A stretch of DNA of 54,088 bases from Proteus cibi (GTDB taxonomy: Bacteria > Pseudomonadota > Gammaproteobacteria > Enterobacterales > Enterobacteriaceae). The first letter of the stretch is position 1. Every line of letters starts with the position of its first letter. The DNA is taken from contig NZ_PENW01000027.1 of assembly GCF_003144405.1 (NCBI RefSeq), positions 26,667-80,754 of the forward strand. The letters run 5' to 3'. A model generated the notes under the pieces. It did no database searches, was not told the origin of the DNA, and saw nothing but the letters and a program-made list of their open reading frames with translations. Below, in pieces: positions 36,116 to 49,900 of this stretch. The position numbers were made by a program, and so were the translations under genes.

Positions 36116-37828
36116 ATGAAAAAAATTATACTTTTTTTAAAGTTATGGGTGTTTTTTACACTATTTAATATTCCCATATCTTCAGCCGACGCTTCTGAAA
36201 AAGCGACGGAAATATTTAATCAACAACAACAGCATAATCAAAGCCAACAAGAAGCGCTTTATCAGCAATTAACACCAGAAATACCGAATATATATTTTGA
36301 TATTAGCCAATATGAAGAAAAAGAGAATAGAACAAAAGAAAAGCGCTGTTTTACAATCGAACACATTGAGATAACTAATGCAGAGGTTATTCCTCATTGG
36401 GTTAACTTGGCTCTTTTTAAGTCTGAATTTATAGGGCAATGCTTGGGGATAAACGGAATAAATACCGTCGTCACTCGCATGCAAAATCGCTTATTAACGC
36501 ATGGGTGGATCACCACGCGTATTGTGGTGCCTGAACAAGATATTAGTCGTGGAACATTATATTTAACAATAGTCCCAGGTATTATTCGTAATGTTCAGTT
36601 TACTGATGACTCAGATAAATACGCCTTACTGTATACCAGTATGCCTGCGCATAAAAAACAATTACTCGATTTGCGAGATATTGAACAAGGGTTAGAAAAC
36701 CTACAGCGCTTACCCGTTGTTAGTGCTGAAATGGAAATTAAGCCAGGCGAAAATGCGGGTGAAAGCGATATAGTGATAAAACGAAAACAATCACGTTTCT
36801 GGCATACTTCATTGTGGGTCAATGATGCAGGATCACCAGCAACAGGGCGTTATCAAGGTGGTTTAATGTTAGCACTAGACAATCCTTTTGCATTGAGTGA
36901 TTTATTTTATTTGTCAACAGAGCGTGATTTAGACTTCGCTGGGAATAAAAACAATCAAAATATGATGGCGCATTATTCAGTTCCTTTGGGCTATTGGCTG
37001 TTTGATATTAATGCCTCTAAATATGATTATTCTCAAACAGTTGCAGGTCATATCAAAGATATCCTTTATTCAGGAGAAAGTGACAGTATTAATGTGGGTG
37101 TGTCATATACCCTTTTTCGTAATCAAAGCAGTAAAACGACATTACGTTATGGTGTTCAAGCTAAAGTATTACGTAACTATATTGATAATACTGAAATTGA
37201 AATACAGCGCCGAAGAGTCAGCTCTTGGTTAATTAATTTATCGCATCGCCAATATTTCTCTTTTGCGACTTTTGAAGGTAGCGTGAATTATCAACGAGGA
37301 ACGCGTTGGTTTGGTTCTGTTCCTGCTTATGAAGAAGCCTACCTAGATAATTATTATGCAACAGATAAAGCGGATATTTTGACATGGCGAGCGGATTTAG
37401 AAATTCCTATATTAATAGGGCAACAAGCATTTCGTTATCAAGGGCACTATCGCCGACAAATGACCCATGATCCATTAACCGCAATAGATAAACTGTCTAT
37501 TGGTAACCGTTGGACAATTCGTGGTTTTGATGGTGAACGAACATTAAGTGCCAATGAAGGTTGGTATATACAAAATACGTTAAGTTGGCAATATCCTTCT
37601 ACAGCGCATTTTGCTTATTTAGGGATTGATTACGGTAAATTAACGGATAATACGGACAATCCTCGATTATTAGGTAAACATCTTGCTGGTGGCGTTATCG
37701 GAATAAAAGGCTCACTATTCTCATCAAAAATAAAGTATGACACTTTTATTGGTACACCATTATCAAAACCGGATGGTTTTAAAACGGATCACGTTAATTT
37801 AGGATTTAGCATTCACTTTAATTACTAA
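36116..37828 (+). CDS. cdiB: Two-partner secretion transporter CdiB (TpsB)
   Basis: A 570-residue Omp85-family transporter: signal peptide, a Gln-rich helix region (FNQQQQHNQSQQEAL), two POTRA domains (about 75-235; one with RGTLYLTIVPGIIRNVQF) and a 16-strand barrel. The conserved motif WTIRGFDGERTLSANEGWY carries the RGF tip of the barrel loop, and the end FSIHFNY has an aromatic last residue. It exports the TpsA protein encoded next, through recognition of its TPS domain. No clear ribosome binding site precedes the ATG. It lies 81 bases before cdiA. Confidence 0.92.
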   Translation: MKKIILFLKLWVFFTLFNIPISSADASEKATEIFNQQQQHNQSQQEALYQQLTPEIPNIYFDISQYEEKENRTKEKRCFTIEHIEITNAEVIPHWVNLALFKSEFIGQCLGINGINTVVTRMQNRLLTHGWITTRIVVPEQDISRGTLYLTIVPGIIRNVQFTDDSDKYALLYTSMPAHKKQLLDLRDIEQGLENLQRLPVVSAEMEIKPGENAGESDIVIKRKQSRFWHTSLWVNDAGSPATGRYQGGLMLALDNPFALSDLFYLSTERDLDFAGNKNNQNMMAHYSVPLGYWLFDINASKYDYSQTVAGHIKDILYSGESDSINVGVSYTLFRNQSSKTTLRYGVQAKVLRNYIDNTEIEIQRRRVSSWLINLSHRQYFSFATFEGSVNYQRGTRWFGSVPAYEEAYLDNYYATDKADILTWRADLEIPILIGQQAFRYQGHYRRQMTHDPLTAIDKLSIGNRWTIRGFDGERTLSANEGWYIQNTLSWQYPSTAHFAYLGIDYGKLTDNTDNPRLLGKHLAGGVIGIKGSLFSSKIKYDTFIGTPLSKPDGFKTDHVNLGFSIHFNY

Positions 37829-37909
37829 AATATAGCATTAACTAAAATATTAAATAAAAAATAATAATTAAATGAAATTTATATTGTCTTTTAGGCAAGG
37901 ATCTTACAC

Positions 37910-40900
37910 ATGAATAAATTATGTTATCGCGTTATTTATAATCGTACTCGACAATCAATGGTTGTTGTTTCTGAATTAACTAAATCTTGTGGTGAAAATA
38001 ATAAGCGCAATACTCTTTTTTCATCATCCATTAAATGTTCGCTAAATAGCGTGGCATTTATTTTATTATTGATGCAAGGCATGGTCAGTTTTTCTGTGCA
38101 AGCCAGTCAAATTATTGCAGATCAACATGCGCCAAATAACCAACAAGCAACGGTATTACAAACCAGTAATGGCATAGCACAGGTTAATATTCAGCAACCT
38201 AATCAACATGGTGTTTCACGAAACCAATTTACGCAATTTGATGTTGATAATAAAGGTGCGATCCTCAATAACAGCTTACAAGATACACAAACACAATTAG
38301 CTGGAATGGTGACGGGAAATCCGTGGCTGGTTAAAGGCGAAGCGAATGTTATTTTAAATGAAATTAATAGCCAAAATCCTAGTCAACTTAATGGTTTTAT
38401 TGAAGTCGCTGGTAAACGAGCGGAAATTATTATCGCTAATCCAGCGGGTATTAGTTGCCAAGGCTGTGGCTTTATTAATGCCGTAAATACCACTTTAGTT
38501 GCAGGTAATGCATTAACACACGACGGCGCAATTTCTGGTTATGAAATAAATAACGGAAAAATAATTATTTCTGGTCGTGGTCTAAATGATAGCCAAAGTG
38601 ATTACACGCGTATTTTAGCGCGTGCTGTAGAAGTTAACTCACGTATTCAAGCTAATAACTTAGAAATTACGACGGGTAAAAATAAATTAGATAATAATGG
38701 CAATGTGATTAACCAAGATAATTCGGTAGCGAAACAAAATGATTATGCCATTGATGTCGCACTGGTTGGGGGTATGTATGCCAACAAAATTAAACTGGTT
38801 GGCACAGAACATGGTATTGGTGTGCGCAATGCAGGCGAAATTGGTGCTGAAGCTGGTGGTTTAACACTAAATCAAAACGGTCAGTTAATAAATACCGGGC
38901 TAATTCAGTCTAAAGCACAATTACAAATTAATACGGTAAGTGTAAATAACCAAGGTGTGATTGCAGGCGATAAAAACCTAGCGCTAAATACCACAGGTGA
39001 TCTTGTTAATAGTGGCACACTGCAAGCTAAAAATAATATTCAGTTAAAAGCAACAGAAAACGTTTCTCAAACCGCATCAGGCAAAATAGTCGCTCAAGAG
39101 AATATTCAAATTGATGCTAAAGGTTATTTGGCAACACAAAAGAGCCAACTCGGTGCTGGTGTCAATAATAGCGGTAATGCCGTTAATCCTGCCTCGTTAA
39201 CATTGCACATAGCGGATGATATTGTTTCTGCTGGTCAGCATTTAAGTGGCGATAAAATTAACCTCACGGCTAAAAATGTTGATATTTCAAACAGCAAAAC
39301 ACAAAGTAAAGATCTACACATTACGGCATCAGTAGGGCAAATTAAAACAGAGCTCGCCCAAGTGAATGCCAATACAGTCATGCTTAATGCCAAAACAGAG
39401 ATTATTAATCGTAAAGGCGAAATTAGTGGCGATAAGCTTCAACTTATTGCCACTAATCTGATTGATAATAGTGAGGGTAAATTAAGCCAATCAGGTAGTC
39501 ATGATTTAAAACTCAATTCTATTGAACTCAATAACCAAAAAGGAGAGATCAATACCGCCGGAAATCTCTCTTTAAATCATCAAAATCTTAATAATCAACG
39601 TGGTGATATTCAAAGTCTTGGTCGCCAATTAATAATTAAAACAAAGACACTGAATAATCAGCAAGGCACAATATCACTGCCTCAACAAGGTGCTATCACG
39701 CTACAAACTGAAACGCTATTAGGTAAAGAAGGTTCCCTATTAACAACGGGGCAGCTTTCTCTGCAAGGGCAATATTTAGGTTTAGAAAAAGCCACAACCC
39801 AAGCGAAAAAAATAGAAATTAATGCAGTTAATCTTAACCATAATGACGCTAATTTAAAGCAAACAGGTACTGAATTAACATCGATTAACGTAGAAAAAAC
39901 ACTCAGTAACCAACGCGGTAATATTCAGACACAAGGCGCATTAACACTCAATGCTCAAGAGATAGATAATACACAAGGTGAGGTAAGAACCTTAAATCAA
40001 AGTCGCCTAGATATAACCGCCAAAGACGCCATTATTAATAATAAAGGTACGTTGATATCAGCGGACACTCTTAAACTTAATGCCAATATATTAACTAACC
40101 AGCAAGGCAATATTCATGCTGATAAAGCCATTGCTCTTACCCTGAACAATAAGCTTGATAATAGTGCTGGGAAAATTGTCAATAAAAGCAATAGCGAAAT
40201 AAAAGCGAGTATATTAAATAACACCAAAGGCGAAATTGGCGCTAATGGGTTAAATATCACTTTAACGGGATATGCAGATAACCAACAAGGTGCAATAGTT
40301 TCGCAAGATAGACTACGATTAACGGCAAATAACGTTGATAACAGCCAAGGTATTATTCAATCAGAAAAATCCTTGTGGTTGGCAACTCAAGGCGGCGAGT
40401 TAAATAACCAAAATACACATCAATCTGGCGGTATTATTAGCCGAGAGGCGTTGCATCTAGACGTTGGTGATATTAACAATAGCCAAGGGGTTATCAATGC
40501 TAAAAACAGTATTGATCTCCAGAGTAAAACGGTTAATAGCCGACAGGGTAAACTAGTTACGCAAGGCGATTTTACTGCTAATACTCAAGGTTGGAATAAT
40601 ACATCAGGGTTAATACAAGCATTTAATATCACCATTAACTCAAATAACCAGCCGTTAATTAACCGTGATACACAAAAAGATCAAGGTATTCAGGCAACAC
40701 AAAACTTACTACTGAATACGGGATTATTAGATAATAGCCAAGGTGATATTAGCGCGAGTCAATTGCAATTAAGTACAGCCAAAGCCGGTTTTATCAACCA
40801 ATTAGGTCGATTAACTTTATCTGATAATGCAACGTTAAAAACAGGTGCGATAAATAATCACGCTGGGCTGATTATTACCGGTAAAGATCTCATTATTGAT

Positions 40901-43900
40901 AGCCACCAGCAAAAAATAACGAATAGTGAAACACAAAAAAGTGGCGGAATAGTTAGCCAAGGTGGATTAAATATTCACAGTGGCGATCTTGATAATCAGC
41001 AAGGGCAAATTCTAGCCAAGCAGCAAGTTGATTTGCAAACTAACATCGTGACTAACCAATCAGGTCAAATCCTTAGCGAGTTAGCGAATTTAACATTAAA
41101 AGGAATATCGCTAAATAATAGCCAAGGGCATCTATTTTCTCCTCAACAATTACAATTAACTTTGCGTGATAACCTGATTAATCGTCAAACAATTGAGGGT
41201 AATAAAGGTATCGAAACAAAAGGGACATTAACTATTAATAGTGGTGATATTGATAGCACGCAAGGTCGTCTTGTTTCCGCTGAGCAGTTAACTGTTAAAA
41301 GTGGCAATTTAATCAATCAACAAGGCATATTAGGCAGCCTAAATAGCGATTTATCAATTACCAGTAAACAACTGATTAATGATAATGGTTCAATCAGTGC
41401 CAATAACATCACCATAAATACCCAAGGTGAGCGTTTAAGTAACCAAAGTACGAAAACCAATAGTCAGATTTTTAGTAAAAATACACTCAATATTACAACG
41501 GGTGAATTAGATAATACCAAAGGCAAATTGATTACTAATGCTTCAGTTAATATTTTAACTAATGGCGAATTAAACAATACCCAAGGAGAAATAAGTGCTC
41601 TTGAGACGTTAGAAATTAAGACAAAAGAAGCGTTAAATAATACGCAAGGATCACTTGTCTCTAATAAATTAATGACGCTTATAATGGGGAGTGAGTTAAA
41701 TAATACTAAAGGAAAAATCACTAGCCACGATGCATTATCCATTGAAACACAAGGAAAATTAGATAATACACTTGGTGAAATAATTGCGCGCAATAGTGCG
41801 AATATTTTATCTTATGGCGATTTAATTAACTATCAAGGTCGTTTAGGAAGTGAGAAGTCATCACTGATTTTAAATACACATCAAATTGACAACCGTAGTG
41901 GAGTTATTTCTGCTCAAGGTTCTCTTAATTTAGATTCAAATAAATATGCTATCGATAACTCGCAAACCTTGAAAAGTGGCGGAATTGTTAGCCAAAAAAA
42001 TATCACCATTGATAGTGGCGAACTCAACAATCAAGATGGTCAGCTAATTGCAAAATACAATGCAATAATCAATACACATCAGCAACAAATCATCAATAAT
42101 AACGGTGTTATTTCCGCTGATAGTGGCACAATTTCTATTGATTCAGCCTCAATCAAAAATATTTCTGGGTTAGTTTACTCCCTAAAAGAGATGGTAATTA
42201 ATACCTACGGAAATGTTATTGATAATAGCAACAGCAAAAATAAGGGGGGTATTTTAACCAAAGCTAATTTAACGCTTAATGCAGGTAATATTAACAATAA
42301 TAAAGGGAATTTAACGGCTGAGAATGGTAGCAAAATTACCTTCAATCGGTTAAATAACCAACAAGGTAAACTAGCAAGTCTTAAGCAAAACTTAGTATTA
42401 GAAGGCCGTGAACTTGATAATGATGAGGGGGTGATCTATTCGTCAGAAAAACTGCAAATAGAATTATCTGATCAATTTAGTAATAACAATACACTAAATG
42501 ACCTTGGTGTCATCAGCCATAATGATATCGAAATAAAAGCCAAGTCATTGGATAACCAGCAAGGTCGCATTATAGCGAAACAAGAAAATAAGCTGACATT
42601 AGGTAACATTAATAATAACCAAGGCACATTAGCAAGCCAAGCTGGAAAACTGGTAATAGAAAGCGCTCAGTTACTTAACCAATCAGGATTGATCACAGCC
42701 AAAACAGAATTAAATATTAATACCAACAGACAGCAACTAGATAATACGCAAGGTGTATTAGCCAGCCAAACAGGCAAGTTAATTATCGCCAGCCATGAAC
42801 TATTAAATCATGCAGGGTTGATCACGGCGAATACAGCATTAAATATTAGCACTGACAAGCAGCGCATTGATAATAGTGATACGGCAACAAGTGGCGGTAT
42901 TATAAGTAAAGGCGAATTAGAAATTAACGCCGGTAATATTGATAACCTTGAAGGTAAAATCACGTCAACGGCTAAACAGTCACTGTTTGTTGAAGATATC
43001 AATAATAAGAAAGGTAAGATTGGTAGCATAGAAGAACGGATATTAATCGAAAGTGGTGCTATTAATAACCAAAATGGTCTTATTACAGCCAAAACGCAAT
43101 TAGATATCACAACGAAAAATAATCAATTAGATAATAGCAACACGTTGTCTCAAGCAGGGATTATTAGTCATGGGGTATTAAACCTTGTAACAGGTAATTT
43201 AAATAATCAATCTGGCTATATCTTTTCTGCTAAATCCTTATTGCTTAATAACTTAGGAATGAGCAACCGTGGTGGCGAAGTTATTAGTCAGGCAAACGGC
43301 TTTAAGTTAACGACTCAAACGTTAGATAACCAGCAAGGCACACTCTATTCAGCCAGTAATTTCACTTTAGATACACAAGGCTATGAATTAAACAATAGTC
43401 AAACGCTATCGGGTGGCATTATTAGCCAAGGAAAATTAGACCTAAAAAGTGGTGAGCTTAATAATACTCAAGGACGAGTGATTTCTGATGACGACTTAAA
43501 TATCTCTAGCGCAAAACTGATTAATAACCAAGCACAACTAGGCAGCAAGCAGGGTGGGTTAAATTTAAAATCAGCTGAAATTGATAATAAAAAAGGTGTG
43601 ATTAGTGCGAGTCAAAATGTCGTTATTAACACGCAGAAACAGAATATTAATAACCAAAATGGGCTAATAAGCGCATTAGCTAACCTGACTATTTATAGTG
43701 GGCAATTGGTTAATCAAGCAGGCAAAATAACCACTAATAAGCAAGCAACTATTAATGCAGCCGATCTTGATAATAGACAAGGCAGCATCGCCAGTAATAG
43801 CCATCAATTAACCATTAATGCCAATAATATAAATAATGCGAAAGGGCTAATTTATGCCGTTAAAGCGCTCACCATTAATGCAGATGGCAAGCTAACGAAT

Positions 43901-46900
43901 ACGGATAACAACGCGATAGCGGGCATCATTACTCAACATAATCTGAACGCCACGGTTAAGCAGCTAGACAACCAGAATGGGTTAATTTCCGTTGCGGGTA
44001 TGCTGAAACTCATTAGCCCTGAAAAATTAAATAATCAGCAAGGTCTAATAACGGTGGGTCAAAAAGCAGACCTACAAACAGAACAGTTAAATAACTATCA
44101 AGGAAAAATCTCTTCTGGCGATTTATTAACAATTAGCCACTCCAATACGCCACTTATTAATCGTGAAGGGACGCTTGTATCTTCTGGTGCGATTTCATTA
44201 AACAGTGGTGATATTGATAACCAGCAAGGGAAAATAACCGCACTTAATGCAGTCACCATTAACAGTGGCGAGTTGCAGAATAATCAAGGCACCATATACG
44301 CCAAAAAAGAGTTAAATATCCATTCTCAAAAATTGGTTAATACTGATGGATTATTGCAATCAGATAGTCAGCTTAAGTTAAATACCAGACAAAATGATCT
44401 GATCAATTTAAATGGTAAAGTTATTGGTACGACAGAAACCCAACTTAACGTTGCAGGGCTTAATAACCAAAAAGGGCATATTCAAGCTACTGACAAACTG
44501 GATCTTCAGTTAAATCAAAGTGAGTTAGATAATCAGCAAGGAACACTTTTATCAGCAAATAACTTACTGATTAACGGTAAGAGTATTGATAACCAACAAG
44601 GTGTTATTCTTGCGGGTAACAATACTGAAATTACGCTCAGTCAGGGATTAAATAACCAGATAGGACAGATCCAATCTCAAGAACAACTCACTGTAACGGC
44701 TCAACAGCTTGATAATCAGCAAACAGACGATGAAAATCTAGGCTTAAAAGCCAATAATATTCATATTGTAGTGAATGATTTGCTTAATCATCAAGGTGTT
44801 ATCCAAGCCAGTGAACAACTCAAATTAATCCCTGCTGAAAACCTTAATAATCAACATGGCTTGATATCTGCTGCAATGTTGGCTATTGAAGGTAAAAATG
44901 AAAATAAATTAGCTATTGATAATAAAAAGGGGCTGTTAGCAGCGACACAACAGCTCCGTTTATGGGCTGAAAAGCTGAGTGGTAATGGCGAAATTATTTC
45001 GGCTGGGGATAGTGAAATTCAATTAAAAACTGCTTTTAAGTTAGAACAAGATGCCACAATTAAATCGCAGAACGCTTTAACACTCTCTTCAGATGATGAA
45101 ATGCATAACGCTGGATTTATTTATGCGGGTGAGCAGATTTCACTTCAAGCGACGAACTTAAATAACAGTGAGTCAGTAATCCCAGTAGAAAGTGATGATT
45201 TAGTTACGACTCGTAGCAAAAGAAGTATTGATGATAATGAAAAACGTAATGGCGAAATTAGTGCTAAACAGTTGACATTAACTATTTCAGAAAAATTGCA
45301 AAATACAGGATTGATTGATGCTTTTGGCGGCACACTCACATTAGTAGCTCATACAATTTATAACCAAGCAGGTGGACGAATTTATGGTGATAATATCCAG
45401 CTAAAAAGTCACCAATTTGATAATTATGCACAGCTTAAAGATATTGCTCCAGTATTAGCCTCTCGAGAAAACCTACAGCTATTCAGTAATACAATAAATA
45501 ACCGTAATCACGCTCTTATTTACAGTGGTGGTGATATGGCTATTGCGGGTTTTGAAACAGAAAACTTGCCAGAAAGTGTTGCTGCTGATGTATTAAATAA
45601 TGAAAGCGCATCAATTGAAACGAGTGGAAATTTATTCGCTCATGTTTCAGAAATTAATAATCGTGATCTCTATTTGAAAATAAGTGATCCCGAAAAAGTG
45701 TCTGAAATTCCTATGTATCAATTTGGTGTTGATTATAGTAGCGATAAATTTGATTCTGATGATGAGCGAATTTGGTACAACATCAAAACTCGTGAACATT
45801 TATTAAATATTAATGGTCACCAATATAAAAATTTTTATGAGTTTAAATATAAGATAATTACAGAAGAGTCAAAATTATTACATCGTGATCCGGCATTAAT
45901 ATTGGCGGGTAAAGATATCACTTTAAAAGGTGATAATTTAAACAATATTGATAGTCATATTATTGCAGGTGGCAAACTGATTATTGATGGTATGCATATT
46001 AATAATCAGGAAACCGCAGGTCAGCGTATTGAATACCATGAAGGTACGGTATATAAGCATCGTGAGCCAGGTAAACGTAAAGGGTTTCGTGGTAAAAAAA
46101 GAAAGAGCTCATCTGAAAGTAGTCCTTATGGACCCTTTGAAGTGGTTAAATCCTTACCATTAGGATTACTTGAATATAAAGAAAATACCGATCTCACTTC
46201 AGATAAACGCCCTGAACTAAGTGAACAGAGTGAAATAAAAGTATTTACGACACGAAGATTTGGTCGGTTAATGGCTCATCATAATCAAGTCGATGTTGAT
46301 ACCGCTGAGTTAATCGCTATTACGCCTGAAAAAACAGATTATGATTTGGGTGATGATCTATCGTTAACAAAATATAAAGAGAGTTTATTAACAGACCAAG
46401 GTGATATTGATCTCTTTGATAAAATAACTACCACAAAACTCGATGATGCGATTAATGGTAATCAATCGACAGAAATTGTATTAAAAAGTGGTGATACAAT
46501 TTCCACATTTAACGCGGAACAAACCGTAATTACGCAGCCTGATAACGTATTACCAGAAGTAAAACGCTCAGAGAAACACCCTGAGCTTCCTATTGGTAAA
46601 GTGATTACCGTTCTTCAGTTAGAAAAACCAGCTGAAGAGAAAACCATAGACGTTAAAATTCAGACCGTAGCGCCTATATTAACGCTCCCTGAAAACCGTT
46701 TATTTAATGTCAATAAAGGAACCGATAGCCAATATATTGTTGAAACTGACTCTCGCTTTACCAATAAAAGAGAGTGGTTAAGCTCAGATTATATGCAAAA
46801 TGCATTATCTGTTGATCACAATAATACGCATAAACGTGTTGGCGATGGTTTCTATGAACAACGCATAGTCCGTGATCAAATTATTCAGCTAACCGGTAAT

Positions 46901-49900
46901 CAATATCTTGATGGGCATAATGACAACGAACAGCAATATCACGCTTTAATGGATGCGGGTATTCGCTTTAGTGAAGAGTTTGGCATTAAACCGGGTGTGA
47001 CATTAACCGCTGAACAGATGGCAATGATCACGACGGATATGGTGTTATTAACCAGTAGAGAGATCACATTACCTAATGGCTCCGTTGAAAAGGTATTAGT
47101 ACCCCAAGTTTATGCGCGTGTTCTACCGGGTGATTTACAAAATGGTGGTGCATTACTTTCAGGTAGTGAAGTTATTTTAAATAATATTCCTGAGTTAAAA
47201 AATGAAGGCACAATTTTAAGTAAAACAGGCTTACAAGCTTCAACCAATAATTTAATTAACCAAGGATTAATTAAAGGGCAAACGGTAGATTTACTTGCGT
47301 TGCAAGATATTAAAAATGAAGGCGGACAAATTGCAGGACAAAACCGGATTAATCTGCAAGCAGGTAATGACATTATTAGTACAGCAACCGTATCGGGTAA
47401 TAGTACCGACCAATGGCTAAACCGTGGTGCAGCTATTTATTTAGAATCACCCGATGGTGAGATGGCATTAAAAGCAACGCGCAATTTAGCGTTAACAGCA
47501 ACAGATATTTTAGCAAGTGGTGATAACAGCCAATTAGCGTTAACCGCAGGTAAAAATATTGAATTAGGTACTATTCATACGCGTCGCCAAGAGAATATTG
47601 ATTGGGATAGTAATAACTATCTGCATAAAACCACTGAAGAGGAGATTGGATCTCATCTTTATGCGGGTGATATATCAATAATATCGGGTGAAGATATTCG
47701 TCTTACGGCAACGGATATTCAAGCAACAGGCTCGCTAGGATTAAGTGCAGGTAATGATATCTCATTACAGAGTGGTTATTCCTCTATTGACCAAATCGCA
47801 CACAGTGTGACGAAAGATAAATCGTTTGGCTCTTCTGAAACGCGAACAACGCATGCTGAAATTCATAATAAACAAGCAACGGGAACACAGCTAAAAGGAA
47901 ATGAAATTTCTATTTCTGCTGGCAATGATTTAATTGCACAGGGCGGTGAGATTATTGCGACACAAGATATCAATCTTGATGCGGGTAATCAATTATCGCT
48001 GACTACCGCAGAAGAGCTTGCTTTCCAATCTTATGAAGAAAAAATTAAAAAATCAGGTATTGGTGGTACTGGTGGTATCGGCTTTACTGTAGGTAAATCT
48101 GCATTTGAGCAACTTAATAATAGTAATGCTGTGACTCAAAAAGGCAGTGTGATTGGCAGTACGGATGGCAATATTCGCATCACTTCAGGGGATAATCTCA
48201 CCATTGATGGCAGTGAAATGATAGCCAAAAAAGAGATATCTCTTACAGGGGATTCTGTTGATATTCTGGCTACCGAAAACAGTTATACCGAGCTAAGCAA
48301 AACCAAAACTAAGCAGAGCGGTTTTACTGTCGCACTAAGTGGTACTGCAGGAAGTGCAATCAATGGCGCTATTTCAGGTTATAAGGCATCTAAAGAAGCT
48401 GATGATAGCCAAATTAGCACACTTCAAGGCATTAAAGCGGGGCTTTCGGGGGCTCAGGCAGCAGGTGCGGTTGCATTAGATAATGCGCAATCTGGCACTG
48501 ATAATGAAAGCACAACGTTGATTGGTGCCAATGTTGCTTATGGTCAAAGTTCCTCTGAATCGGAACGTATACAGCAACAAGACATCGCCCAAGGCAGTAG
48601 CTTAAGCGCAGGTGAAAATCTTTCTATTACAGCAACAGGAAAAGAGCAAGGCGATATCACCATTACCGGCAGTGAGCTACAGGCTGGTGGTGATCTTACC
48701 CTAAGTGCTACGCGAGATATCACATTACAATCAGCTAAAAACCAAGAGACGATAGACAGCAAAAACAGCAGCAAAAGCGCCTCTGTTGGTGTAGGCGTTA
48801 CAGTGGGCTCGGGTGGAGTCGGGGTAAATATTAATGCCAATGGTAGCCGAGCGAAAGGCTTTGAAGAGGGCGATCACACCTATTACACCAATAGCACATT
48901 AAATGCAGGACAAACGCTCACATTACAAAGTGGTCAAGATACGACCTTAAAAGGCGCTCAAGCGCAAGGCGATAAAGTCCTTGCTAAGGTGGGGGGGGAT
49001 TTACATCTTGAAAGCCAGCAAGCGATTGATGACTACAAATCGAAGCAATCGAGTGAAAGTGTCGGTGGTAGTGTCAATGTGATGGGCACACCGGGTGGTT
49101 CGGCAAATATTTCGTTTAGTCGCGATAAAATGGACAGCAAATACCGTTCAGTAGAAGAACAAACGGGCTTATTTGCAGGCAATCAAGGGTTTGATATTAG
49201 CGTGGGTAAACATACCCAGCTTGATGGTGCAGTAATTAGCAGTACCGCAGAAGCTAAAAATAATCAGCTCGATACAGGTACATTAGGCTTTAGTGATATC
49301 CATAACTACGCAGAATATAAAGTTGAGCATCAATCTGGTGGTGTAAGTACTTCAGGTGGCGTTGAAGGCAATATGCTGGCGAATATGGGGCATGCATTAG
49401 CCATGGCAGGCAACCACAGTGACAGCGCTGAAAACACCACCCAATCTGCGATATCACAAGGCACATGGACAGTGCATGATAGCGATAATCAACAGCAAGA
49501 TATTGCGCAATTAAGCCAAGATACCGATAACGCCCACAGTACGTTAAATAAAATTTTCGATAAAGAGAAAGAGCAAAATCGCCAACAGAAACAGCAGTTA
49601 GTGGGTGAGATTGGCGCACAGATTATCGATTTGGCAACCACGGTTGATACTATTCGTGGCACCAATATTGCCAAAGACGAGTCAACATTAAATCGCCTTT
49701 CAGACACTGCTTATGATGATATCTATCAAGCACTTTCAGAAACTAACGATAACGTTACTGAGCGTGATGTTCAAAATTACCTCTTCCAACAACGCTTACA
49801 AGATTATACCAACCAGTCTGACTTTGGCACGGGCGGTAAATATACCCGAGCTATTCAAGCAGTCACGGCATTTACGCAAGGCATTATGGGTAACAATATT

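Noticed and set aside
41464-43110. Minus-strand open frames of about 100 codons inside cdiA
   Set aside because: They are shadows created by repetitive codon use in cdiA, with no start signals or family resemblance.
38800-45000. CRISPR-like or satellite repeat array
   Set aside because: The repetition follows codons of hemagglutinin repeats, is imperfect and lies within one open frame.
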